The position numbers and the translations under genes are program-made. A DNA stretch of 64,000 nucleotides from contig NC_087062.1 in NCBI RefSeq assembly GCF_963678635.1, positions 64,889,253-64,953,252 of the forward strand, given 5' to 3'. Shown piece by piece: positions 1 to 10,559 of the stretch; position 1 is the first letter of the stretch; each line of letters begins with the position of its first letter. The DNA comes from Symsagittifera roscoffensis (Eukaryota; Xenacoelomorpha; Acoela; Convolutidae). The notes beneath the pieces are model-generated. The model made no database searches and was not told the origin of the DNA. It saw only the letters and a list, made by a program, of their open reading frames with translations.

Positions 1-1014
1 ATCGTAATATTCTAGCGTGTATTCATTAGCTCGGGGTGCAGTGTATGTTTTGAGTGACTTTTTATATCCTATATAAATAAATTGTCTATGTGTTAGTGGT
101 GTGGTGAGTCGATATAGCATATCTTTATTTCTTTCTATATCGATGTGAGTATTAGATAAAGGTAGGCAAAGGGGGTTAGTAAAATGATAATATGATGTCC
201 AATGAAGTGTAGGCATTAAAACTTGTTCATCTACAAAATTACGTGTGTCGTTAGTGTCGTTAGGTGTGTTCAAGGTATACTGTGGAAATGAGGGTAGGGT
301 GATGGCTAAAAAATCTTTCGTGTTAGTGTGATTTGGATGATTAATATATTCACGGGCTGTTCCTGGTTTTGTTGGAAATGGATGGTTCGGGAATTTTCTT
401 TTGAAAGTGCGATAAGCTCTATTAGTGCTATTTGATGATTCGGTGGATATGGAGGATGGTGCTAATGATGCGGTATAAACTGAAGAGGGTGTAGGGGTAG
501 GTGGGTTTAATGATTCTATTGTGGATGAAATCTGGTTTATAGTGGAATTTTCAAGGTGGAAGTGTTGTTGTTGTAGGGTGATAAAATTATCTAGTTCCTG
601 GGAGATTTGGGGAGTATCTGGAGAATTGGATGATCGGTCTGAATGAAATGAAGAGTAGGTTGGGGTGACTTGTGAAGCATAAGAGGGTGTAGAAATTGAT
701 GGGAGTGGGTTATTTGGCGGAATTGGTTGAAAAGGGGGTTTTGAAAAAACTGAGGAGTTGGTTTGAAAATTATTGGATGGAGATGGTTCAGAGTCTGCAA
801 ATTCATCAGGGGTTTCAATATTTGGGTTATTGAGTTGTGAAATGGAGTATAAAACTGAGATATGTGAATTAGTGTCTGAATTCATGCCTGATGTTACATT
901 ATTGGTTGGGAAATCGGGTGGCGGGAAAGCAAAAAGTGGAATTATTGTAATTGGAGTGTTGAGGTTGGTCGGGTGGGAATTTGAGGGGTGTAGGGATCCA
1001 AGTTGTCGGCTCAT
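1..1014 (-). CDS. ORF-X, accessory protein downstream of env (partial, open at window edge)
   Basis: I translated this frame codon by codon. It starts at the ATG at 1014-1012 and is open for 338 codons to base 1 with no stop, so it continues outside the window. The ATG overlaps the env stop as ATGA (1014-1011), and E2 has the same overlap at 22171-22168. The first ~200 residues are rich in Pro, Ser, Asn and Thr and probably disordered. The last ~120 look globular, with Tyr, Trp and His (for example LHWTSYYHFTNPLCLPLS). There is no signal peptide or obvious membrane segment. From E2 the C-terminus should lie about 25 codons further. I do not recognise the family. The position suggests a gene translated by termination-reinitiation after env. 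Confidence 0.7.
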   Translation of the reverse strand, partial: MSRQLGSLHPSNSHPTNLNTPITIIPLFAFPPPDFPTNNVTSGMNSDTNSHISVLYSISQLNNPNIETPDEFADSEPSPSNNFQTNSSVFSKPPFQPIPPNNPLPSISTPSYASQVTPTYSSFHSDRSSNSPDTPQISQELDNFITLQQQHFHLENSTINQISSTIESLNPPTPTPSSVYTASLAPSSISTESSNSTNRAYRTFKRKFPNHPFPTKPGTAREYINHPNHTNTKDFLAITLPSFPQYTLNTPNDTNDTRNFVDEQVLMPTLHWTSYYHFTNPLCLPLSNTHIDIERNKDMLYRLTTPLTHRQFIYIGYKKSLKTYTAPRANEYTLEYYD

Positions 1015-3629
1015 CGTGGGCTAAAAAATTTATTATTTTGAGACTGAAAAGCGGTGGTATGGGGTTGTTCTATAATTTGTTCATATGTATTTTCATCTAG
1101 TGGATGGTGTGTCATTATATGTTGAATGGGACTTTGTGATATGGTTGGTCTAAAATTTGGATTAAGTGTTATTGCTAAATTTCGAAAATTTCGTGGGACT
1201 AGTGATAGTGGATGGTTATGTGGTAGGGGTGGTAACTGTGGTGCTGTAGGCGTTATGTCTACATTGTTATGTTCTTCGTCGTATGTGTTCTGTCTTGTTG
1301 CTATTTTTGTGTTGTATTCTTTTATTTGTGCGTCTAAAAGAATTTTGTTTATTGATGATGAAAAAATTCCAAAAAATCCTGCAAATAGTATGCGTGCTAC
1401 ACTTGCTTGTCTATTTACTTGTGTGTGTATAGCGCATGTATTATAGATTCCTTTTAAAAGCGAAAAAAGAAATCCTATAAAGTTAAACATTGCGTATAAA
1501 ATAGTCAATTTTTCTAAGATGTAGTAGGGCCATCCTAGAAAATCGAGAATTTCATTTTTTAGTGTAACAAAGCTAAAAATATTTATAGGTGAAATATCTT
1601 GTGGTCTATATTTTTCACCGTTTAGATATATATAGTCTTTAATGTCTTTAAAATATCCACTATAGTCTTGTGTATAAATATCTGCAAATCCTGCGGTTTC
1701 GGCAAGTTTGCGTAAGTTTTGGTCAATTGATTGTCTTTGTATAGTGTCCATTTGTGTTAATAGTTCTTGGAATTGTTGTGTTCTAATGTGATGTTGGATA
1801 TCGGATTTTGAATATATTCCAATTGATTGTAGGTCAATATTTGGGTTTCGAGCAATAGCTCTGATGCTTTCAGGTGAAAATTTTTTGAGTGATTGCATTA
1901 ATGTGGGATATGGGGTAAGAAGGTAATATTTATCTTCATCAGGGTTCAGTTGAACTACATTGTGGCTATTTTCTGATCCACATGGGACTGCGGTATCCCA
2001 AAAATAGGTTCGTCTTCAAAGCGTGTCAACGAAATGTACTTTATTCTTATAAAAGATAGGGATTCTTTTATAGCATCGTTTATCTTCAAAAACATATAGT
2101 GGTGATACTTTTTTGGTACAGGTATAAAACCATAAAATGTTTCCTTCATAGTCTAAAAAATTTGATCTATTTCCTGATAGTAAATATCCTGCGTAGGGTA
2201 TTTTTAATACTGCTAGTGCAAGTGATTGTAGGATTTGTGTCCTTTCTAATTCGCATAGTTGGTGAAGTGTTTCTAATTCAGAGAGTGACATTTCTTGAAA
2301 AATGCGGCTAATTGTGTAGTCTAATTTCATATCTAGGTGAATATCATAGTGGATGTTACCGAAATATGTACTATTCATTAGTGATAGTTCTTGTAAACGT
2401 GTGCTTCTAGTGTCATGGGGCTTTAGATGTTCACCAGGTTGACTTTTACTTTTTTGAAAATCAACTGGTATATATGATGTTCCTTCGTTTATAGGGTGAC
2501 TTGTGGCGTATGGGTCGATTTTTACTTTTCCAGTGGTCATGTCGAATCCTTTTTCGTATTCAACTAATATCTCGGAGTATTGTGTTTTGTGAAGTGGATT
2601 TCTGTATTTACATGCAAGTTCTGTTTCTTGATATATTTGAAAACGTGTCAATTTATTTTCTATATTGTGTATGTTTCTAAAATTAGAACTTTGTCTTCGT
2701 GATGGATGGACTTGTTCATATGGAATTGATTGTATAAAATATTTTTCGTGAAATTTTATCATACGAGCGTGTATTTTTGCTACTTGAAATGTTGTACATG
2801 TGTCTTCGGGGAACCAAACAATTGTTGCTTGTGTTCGTGTTGTAGGGTCACAATAGCCTAGATCGTTTTTACAAGGTAATCTAATTCCTTGATAGATCAT
2901 GGTGTTGTCAGATAAATCGCGTGTGAGTTGTATTTTTTCGAGTTGTATTTTCCAATCGAAAAACATGATTTCTTGATATCCTTTATTTTTTGTGTCTGCT
3001 TTGCAGTTTGATGGGTCATTTATACCAATGTGTGGTATCCAGTGTTTATTGTGTATATCATAAGTTAATCTTCCGTGTGCGCCGTTGTATGGGTATTTTC
3101 CATCTAATTTTATATGTCCTTGATATCTTTCAAGTTCTGCTTGATGTACAGAATCTGCAAAAACTTGGAAATATACTAATTTTCTATCTGTGTTTTTATT
3201 TCTTGTGATATTGAGTCTTAGTAACTCGTTTTTACAATCTTCGGGATTGAGATGTAGAAGTCGTTCGATATTACTTTGGTAGAATGATTCGTGGTCAAGT
3301 CGGTTTTTATTTCCATTTGAGACTTGTGAACAATGTACTTTCTTTTCGGAAAATGTTGCTGTGAATTTATATCCTATAACTGTTGTTGCTCGGGCTTTTG
3401 AATAAAGTGTTGCTATTACATTTGTTGTTTCTATGGCTTGTGGTTCTGTTTCGCATTGTGATACTTGATTTATTGCATATTTGTGTAGTGTTTTTTGTTC
3501 GTTTTCTTCACAATCGTAATGTGTTACTAATAAATCTTGGGGTCTTGTGCGGGGGGAAGGGTTTATGTTTTCATTTGAGGTTATTAGAAAAAGGAGTTGG
3601 AGAAAAATTAAAATTTTTAGAATATACAT
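1011..3629 (-). pseudogene. env: envelope-like glycoprotein of E1, one in-frame stop
   Basis: The ATG at 3629 opens a frame of about 870 codons ending in the TGA at 1013-1011. It is broken once, by a TGA at 2018-2016; the frame is otherwise open on both sides. The protein starts with a hydrophobic signal peptide of about 18 residues, followed by a Cys-containing ectodomain with several N-glycosylation sequons. One hydrophobic segment at about residues 704-726 (1520-1451) fits a membrane anchor, followed by a polar tail of about 145 residues. An env-position glycoprotein is known from errantiviruses and from elements that captured viral glycoproteins. The N-terminal Cys spacing vaguely recalls chuvirus-like glycoproteins integrated in invertebrate genomes, but that is a weak inference. 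The start overlaps the end of the upstream ORF by 13 bases. Confidence 0.65.
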
Positions 3630-4792
3630 GTGTATGACAATCCTGAGTATGGGTTATAAAATGTGATGTAACCAATTGTCTTTTTGGTATATCTGTCGTA
3701 TTTGTATATCACTTCAGTTGTTATAAACGGTGGTGGTAGGGATTGAGCTGTTATATTTGGTGGGTTTAATGGATAGGGATGTTGAGTAATGTTGTTTAAT
3801 TTAACCGTGATTTCAAATTTTAATTGTAGACTATTTTGTTGGAGTATTTGGATGTTATGATCACGAATGTCTTCGTGAATGTCTTATCTATATTGTAGTC
3901 TATTTAGTGCCCAGTTGTGGAGTCGGTTACTTTCTGGGTGTTGTCCAAATAATGGTGGAGGTGCTGTGATTGTATTCCAGTCTAGTCTTAAAGGAATATT
4001 TGTTGATGATTGTTCTCGATATCTAGCGTCGAGGTTATTTGGGAAATTTAAGTTAAAAGGCGTTGGTGAAATCTGACTGATTGATGGTGTTGATGGTAGT
4101 GATAATGTTTCTGGTAGTGATGAGGATGTTGTTGTATCCGTAGAAATATCTATTGGATCATTGATTAAATTTGGTTCACCTTGTGTGAATGAATGTGTTG
4201 TCCAATATGGTAGTCGTGATGTTTGGTTTGTGGGGTTAAAGGGGTTTTCACGGATTTGTTCAGATATTGGTGTTGAACCTAAGTAATCTGAGGGTAGGCT
4301 TGAGGTGCTACGTTGTGAAAGAAGCGTAGGGGTTTCTGGTAATATACCGATGGGGTTTTCTGGAGTACTTTGTGATGGGGATTGAGGTATATCAAAATGA
4401 ACTCGGGGAGTTTGAAAATTTCTGTTTCGTCGAGGATGTATAATTTGTCTATTTATTTCGACTGTATTTTGGTTTTGACTAGGATTTCGTATTCTACTTA
4501 ATTCTTGTGGTAGTGTTGGGTATAAGTTATATGTTGGTTCGCTTAAAGGTGCTTGTCGTTGAACTGGTTCTAGTGGTTCAGATAAGCGAGCGTGTCGTTC
4601 TTCAAAGGTATATGGGTTATCTTGAAAAGAAATTCGTGTGGATGTTTGGGGGTTTTGGGTATTTGAAGATGGTGTTAGGTTATCTTGGGATGATGTCGGT
4701 GAAGACTGACTGAGTGATTGTTGGTTAGCAATTTTTGATGGTTTTTTATTTATTCTTTTAGTGGAAAAATTTATGTTTATTATAGTATTCTT
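3617..4792 (-). pseudogene. Pro/Ser/Thr/Asn-rich ORF between pol and env, no ATG
   Basis: This frame is open from just after a TAG at 4795-4793 to the TAA at 3619-3617, about 390 codons, with a single internal TAA at 3886-3884. I saw no ATG anywhere in it. The first ~270 residues are low complexity (P, S, T, N, Q) with a conserved patch, TRISFQDNPYTFEERHARL, that is also present in E2 and its tandem copies. The last ~90 residues are more globular. Conservation of reading frame and patch between E1 and E2 argues for real coding. Without an ATG it must be reached by splicing, or by frameshifting from the 62-codon ORF, whose end overlaps it by 35 bases. Function unknown; mucin-like or scaffold roles are guesses. 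Confidence 0.55.
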
Positions 4793-4946
4793 CTAGAAGA
4801 AGAATTAGGAGGATTGTTGCTAGGGCGAATGTGATGATTGCTTTTTTTATACATTTGCATATTGTCAAGATGAGGGATGATAGAAATGTTATAAAAATTA
4901 CATATAGTAAAAAAATATCTGTTCTACTAAAAATGGTTCGTATCAT
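4758..4946 (-). CDS. small membrane protein, 62 aa, conserved in E2
   Basis: The protein is 62 residues with two hydrophobic stretches separated by a short basic segment (KCIKKAI) and ends in an acidic/His tail (EEYYNKHKF). E2 has homologues of exactly the same length at 25600-25788 and 31636-31824, and the motif SRTD, the KCIKKAIITF core and the EEY tail are shared. Such conservation in a small ORF supports a real gene. Its start lies inside the 83-codon ORF (overlap 4946-4927). Size and topology resemble viroporin-type or envelope-accessory membrane proteins, but this is inference only. Confidence 0.6.
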   Translation of the reverse strand: MIRTIFSRTDIFLLYVIFITFLSSLILTICKCIKKAIITFALATILLILLLEEYYNKHKFFH

Positions 4947-5178
4947 TTAGATAAGTTTTGTGAATCGTGAAAGTTTTGTGGATATAGTCAATAGCTTTTG
5001 AAAGCTGGAGGTAGAGTTCAAATATGGAATAGAAAATTAAAAAAATATTGCAAAAAATGATTAAGATTATTACAAAAGATTCGAAGGTATCAAAAAGAAA
5101 TATGATTAAAAGTTTAAATGTCGTTAAAAAGTCTATGAGAATGTTAAGAATTATGTTGACTGGTCGAGAGAAGAGCAT
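4927..5178 (-). CDS. small membrane protein, 83 aa
   Basis: The ORF encodes 83 residues that are strongly hydrophobic from about residue 8 to 55 (Ile, Phe, Leu runs), enough for two membrane passes, and a polar C-terminus. E2 retains a recognisable but broken relative in the tandem units (the stretch matching IILIIFCN followed by an early stop). It overlaps the 62-codon ORF by 20 bases in another frame. Function unknown. Confidence 0.45.
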   Translation of the reverse strand: MLFSRPVNIILNILIDFLTTFKLLIIFLFDTFESFVIILIIFCNIFLIFYSIFELYLQLSKAIDYIHKTFTIHKTYLNDTNHF

Positions 5179-5753
5179 TTACGAAATGGCTTCTCGATCG
5201 AATATTTTTTGTTGTTTGAGGCAATTTTCAAGTGTGGTCGAATTATTTATTGGTTTTTTGACAAGTGGGTTGAGTTTTGTGAAAAATTGTTGGGGGCGAA
5301 TTTTATGGTGATCGGGAGGTCTTCTTTGTCTTTATTTTTATTTGTCAAGTGATCTGGGGTATTTTTGAGATTTTTATACTTTAGGCTAATTAAAATGGTC
5401 GTTCTTTTACTTTAGGCTAATTTAACATATTTGTTTGGGGGGTATTTGAGATCGGAGTTGGGGAAATATTGTTGATCTTTGGGTTATTAGATAAGGGAGG
5501 GTTATGATATTATGGTGGTATTTATTTTAGTTGTCAAGTTGGAGTGGTTTGCTTATTTTTGACCTGGAGGTCGCAAAGTTATAGTTATAGATATGCCTGG
5601 AGTTTAATATCGTTCGTCTAGTTGGAAGGTGACGGATTGGATGAATCCTATTGGCTAATTTTGAACTAGAATCGTTGCTTGTTTGTCAGCATGTTATTTT
5701 GAAAAATGAAAGTTCAAAATATTTCAGAGGTGCAAAGATTATGAAATATAATA
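5179..5753. other. spacer between pol and the small membrane ORFs of E1
   Basis: No ORF here looks real. The string ACTTTAGGCTAATT occurs twice, near 5380 and 5408, and a variant of the pair is kept in each E2 unit (near 26229 and 26268). A splice or polypurine role is possible but not shown. Confidence 0.4.
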
Positions 5754-8700
5754 TTAAAGCTGTTTTTGAAATTCGACTTTCTTTAATATTTTAGACTGTG
5801 GAATGAATGTTTTATAGTTTTTACATGGTTGATTTCTAAGTCGTGATGACTCTCCATGTTCTGATTTGTCGATTTGTTCTTGGGGTATTATTTTTTCTGT
5901 CAATTTTCTATTTTTTCTTTCTTTTTGAGGTATATTTTGATCTAGCTTTTTTGTATTGTTTTTCGTTATAGTTGATTTTTTATTTTGGTTTTCGAGATGA
6001 ATGTCATGTTGTTCTTTTGTTTTATTCTCCATATGTGGTGGGGTATTTTGAATAACTTTTAAACCTGTGAAAGAATATAATTGAGTTAGTTCGCGTAGTG
6101 CGTATTCTTTTGGGTAATAAGGTAATAGGTTGTTTCGGTGTTGAACAATTTCTTTTTTGTTTGAGTCGGTAATTTTATATGTGACATCAGTGGGTTTGGC
6201 AATTATTTGGTATGGTCCTTTTCGAAGGGGTTGTAATTTCTTAGAGATTCCTTTTTGAGTGTTAAAATTAGGTATTAAAACAAATGTTCCAATTTTTAAA
6301 TCGGAGGCTGGTGTAAAGCGTGAATTTATTTGTTCATTAATGTTTTGTCTTTGTAACAACTTTTTTGTTACTTTTTGGTAAATTTCATTGTGTTTTTTAT
6401 CTCTGTTTAAAATCCATTCGGTGTGTGTACCGGAGGCTAATTTAAGAACTTGTGGGTGATGAAAATGATCTTCATCGTGTGTATGTAAAGGTAAGTTGTA
6501 ACAAATTGATTCTTTATTCGGTTGACAATAACTTTGTGCATTTTTATGAGAATTTGCTGTAAACATAATTGGTTTGCGTGGCTTTTGATTAAAAACCATT
6601 TCATATGGTGACATTCCTAGAGTTGTCGTGATTTGTGAATTATATGCTAAGGGAAATAGTTTTACATCTGCCGACCATTCAGTGTATCTTGTATCATTTC
6701 CATTGATGATACATCTAAGATATTCTTGTAGTGAACGGTTCATACCTTCGACTAAGCCGTTTGTCCAAGGTGCATGAGATGTACGTGGTTTGTGTTTGAT
6801 GTTATATAAATGACATAAGGTGATGATTTCGTTATTTATGAATTCTGTACCGTTGTCTGTAACTAAAATTTCTGGTAGTCCGAATTTGGCTAATCAGTGT
6901 TCATAGAGTGTTGTGTAAGCGTAATAAGCGTTACAATGTGGTACTGGGTTAAGTGCTACATAATGGGTAAACGCGTCAACAATTACCATAATGTAGGAGT
7001 TTCCTTCGGATGAGGGTGAAATTGGTCCTTTTGTATCAAATGAAATACGGTGATTAAAGTACAAACTTTGTCCTTTAAAATCTTGTTTTTGTGCTATTTG
7101 TTTTTGATTTGGATAAGGTTTATTTAGCTGACATACTATACAATCATTGCATAGTACTTTTATCCAAATTGGTGCATTTGGAAAATAAAAGTTTTGTATG
7201 AAATTTGAATATGTTTTCTCTGATCCAGAGTGTCCTTTAATGTTTTGTGTATGTGAAATATTAAAAGCTATAAGAATCATACTTAGGGGGAGACAGGGAA
7301 CTGTAGATTCATTTAATTGGTATTCTAGAAGGTCTGTGTTTTCGTTAATTGTTGTATTATCAAATTTTCGAAAATATCGGAGGAGTGTTTTATTTCCTAA
7401 AATAGTTGTATCTGCCTTGACGGGTTTAGTTTTATATTTGTGCCATGATTTTAGTTGTCTAATTACTGGGTCAAGATTTTGATATTGTTTCAAAGTATTA
7501 ATTGTAATTTTGTCTGTTGGGGGGAGAAAAATATTTTCAATTTCTAATTTAGATAAAGGAATTTTATCAAGTGGGTCATGGAGGTCAAAAACTTGATTTA
7601 TTGTGTATTTTGAATCGTTTGTTTGTGGTCCTGATAAATTTATTTTATCAGTTAGATTTTCTTTTTCAATTAATGGAAAAAGGTCTTTTTTATGTGGGTG
7701 TTGTTTTACTCTTTTTTGTTGGGTGTTATTTTTTATCCATTGTGAGTATGGAATTGGTTTGAAAGTTGATGTTCCAAGTAGATCAACTTCGTAGTGGTTA
7801 TTTTGGCAATCTAAATAGAGTGGGAAGTGTTGTAGATTGTTTATCTGTGATTGTTCAACGTCAGTTTTTACTGCATATTTGCATTCTAGTCGGGGTGATG
7901 TTTCGTTTTCTGCAAGGTAAAATTTTATATTTTTGGGTATTTCAACTGTAGTTTTACGTGTAAGTAATTCAGGTGGTGTATTTCGACTTAAAGTGTCTGG
8001 TAATGCAAGATTCTTTCCTGCTCTCCAAACTATATGTAAGTTTGGGAATTTCATTAGAATTAATTGAAATCTATAAACTCGGTGATTTGGATTAGATTTT
8101 TGTGTAAAGATTAAAATGATTGGTTTGTGATCTCTGAATAAAACTGTTGGATGTTTTGATCCAAGTATTAGAAATTCATATTCTGTTAGTGTATATATTA
8201 TGGCTGTACATTCTCTCATTAGAGTTGAGAGTCGTAGCTCTGCTTGAGTGAATAGTCGAGAATTTGCTGATATAAGGTTCATTTTGTTTGTACCATTGTG
8301 TGATTGTAATAATGCTGCGCCGATGCCAAAATTCGAAGCATCGCACATTGCATAGAATGGTTGATTTGGATCTGGAATTGTATTCGAAATTTGTTCAGTT
8401 AAGAGTTTTTTAATTTCTTCAAATCGTGCTTGATGTTCTGTGTTCCATTCAAAATTATTTTGTTGTCTAAGTATATTATAGAATGGTCTTAGGTATAATT
8501 GCATTTTATAGACATATTTGCTTAAAAAATTTAACATTCCAAGGAATTCTTGGATTTTCTTTTTGTTTGTTGGTGGTTGGAGCTTTTGAATAGCATCAAT
8601 GCGTGATTTTAATGGAGTGATTTTTTTTCTTTTTATATTATGTCCTAAGAATTTAACTCGTGTTAAAAAGAAGTGTGATTTGTCGGGGGCGGCCTTCAGA

Positions 8701-10559
8701 TTTTCGTTCTGAAGTATTTTGTGATAGTGTTCTAAAACTTTAAACATTTCTTCTTTTGTCTGTGATTGCATAAAAACATCGTCTAAATAGGTGATTACGT
8801 TTTTCTTGAGTATTAGTGGTCTAAAAATTTTGCTCATAAAAGCTGAAAATGCTGCCGGTCCTATGGATATTCCATAGAATAGGCGGTTGAATTCATATTG
8901 CTGATTTCCAATAACAAACTGTGTTAAGCGTCGCGATTGTTCATCTAGTGGCATTTGATTATAAGCACTATTCATATCTGCGGTTGTAAAATATTTTCCG
9001 TTTATTTTTGTTAAAATAACTTGTATTGGTTCAATAGGCCAATTGCATTTTGATTCGTCTATTAGTGAATTAAGATATCTAGCGTCTAGAACTATTTTTA
9101 ATGATTCTCCTTTTGCTAGGATGATAACAGGGTTGATAAATGTGTTACCTTTTGGTTGTTCTTCTTTGTTTACCGGTGAGATTATATTGTATTGTTCTAA
9201 AATATCGAGTAATCTGTTCACTTTATCGTGTAAATGAATTGGTACTTTACTTGCTCTTTGTTTTTTGAAAACTGCGTCAGGTTTTAATGGGATATGTAGT
9301 GATGAACTGATTTTGCCAACATCAAATTTAGATGTTGCATAGACTGATGAATATTTTATTAGCTGTTTGGCTAATTTATCAAATTCATCTTGTGTTATTT
9401 GTGAATGTTGGAAGTTAAACATTGTTAAAAATTTCTGTTGAGTCTCTGTATAGTTATTTATGTTGAATGTAGGTTTGAAATATGGGATTTTTGTGAAATA
9501 ATCTGTATTTCTTTTTTCATTACTTATTATATTATTTATGGATAATTCTTCATTAAGAATTGTGGATTGACAAATGTCTAATAATTGGAGTATATTATTT
9601 ACGCGGTATACTTTTTCGTGTACTGGTGATATCGTAGCGTTGGTTTCGCAATAGCCTAAAAGTCCTAAAGGTAGTGTTACTTGATAGGGTGTATTGTTGT
9701 ATACATGTAGAGAAATAATATCTGAATTCGAGTTTTTCAAATATTTTATGGATGAGATTGTGATTTTGAAAAACTTATGGATAGGTTTGAATTCAAAATC
9801 TGACATATAGAGTTGTTGTCTATTTTGTTTTTTATCATATTGGTGAACTTGTTTTATTGAAAAATTATATATGTTTCCTGATAGTGGTTTCAGGTGTTTT
9901 CTTTGTTGATTATATATCGGATAAAATTTTGAAAAGAATGGTGGTTGTTTATTTAATCTTTGAAAAAATGTTAGGGATGTGTCTTTTGTTTTTGTGTATT
10001 TATCTTTGATTAGTATTTTACTATTCAAAATTATGATTGTTGGTATATATTTAGAGATAAATGGTATTCCAATGATATTGTGTTTAATATCAGTGATATG
10101 GAATATTTGTTTAAATGGTTTGTTTAAAATTTTATTTTGCTCTATTGTTCTTGTGGGGAGAAGAAATAATTGAATTTTTCCATAGTTTACCAATGTTGAT
10201 CCTTGTGCTGTTGCTAGTTTACTGGAGGTTTCAAGAGGCGTTAGTTTTGGGTGTAGTGATTTTATCTCATTCCATGTGGGAATGTTTATTATGTTTGATT
10301 CTGCTCCTGAATCAATTAAAAAATCAATTTGAAGATCTGGTGGTTGAAATTCTTTGTTTCTTGGGCTTTCTAAAAGAAATGGTATTGTCCAAATTTTTTC
10401 TTTGGGTTGTTCTTTTTGTATATTTTGATAGATGTGATTTGTATTCAAGCATTTTGTTTTGTCATTTTCATTGGATTGATTTGTAGTGTTGATTTCGTTA
10501 GTTTCTTGTGCCGTTTGTGTAGAATGGATAGGTTCAATATAATAATTGTGAAGGAGTTC
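5754..10559 (-). pseudogene. pol: pol of E1: protease, RT, RNase H, integrase; one nonsense codon
   Basis: This frame is identical to that of gag and is open from just after the gag TAA to the stop at 5754, broken only by a TGA at 6896-6894. E2 has a Trp codon at the same place. The domains in order are an aspartic protease with LIDSGAES near 10313, a reverse transcriptase with YLDD near 8780, and RNase H with CDASNFGIGAALL near 8330. The integrase follows, with a His/Cys zinc region near 7140-7260 and the DDE residues in FDTKGP, TDNG and the Glu before MNRSLQEYL. A Lys/Glu-rich tail of about 150 residues ends the protein. The architecture is standard Ty3/gypsy. The stop removes the second half of the integrase core, so the copy should be replication-defective. 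Confidence 0.9.
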
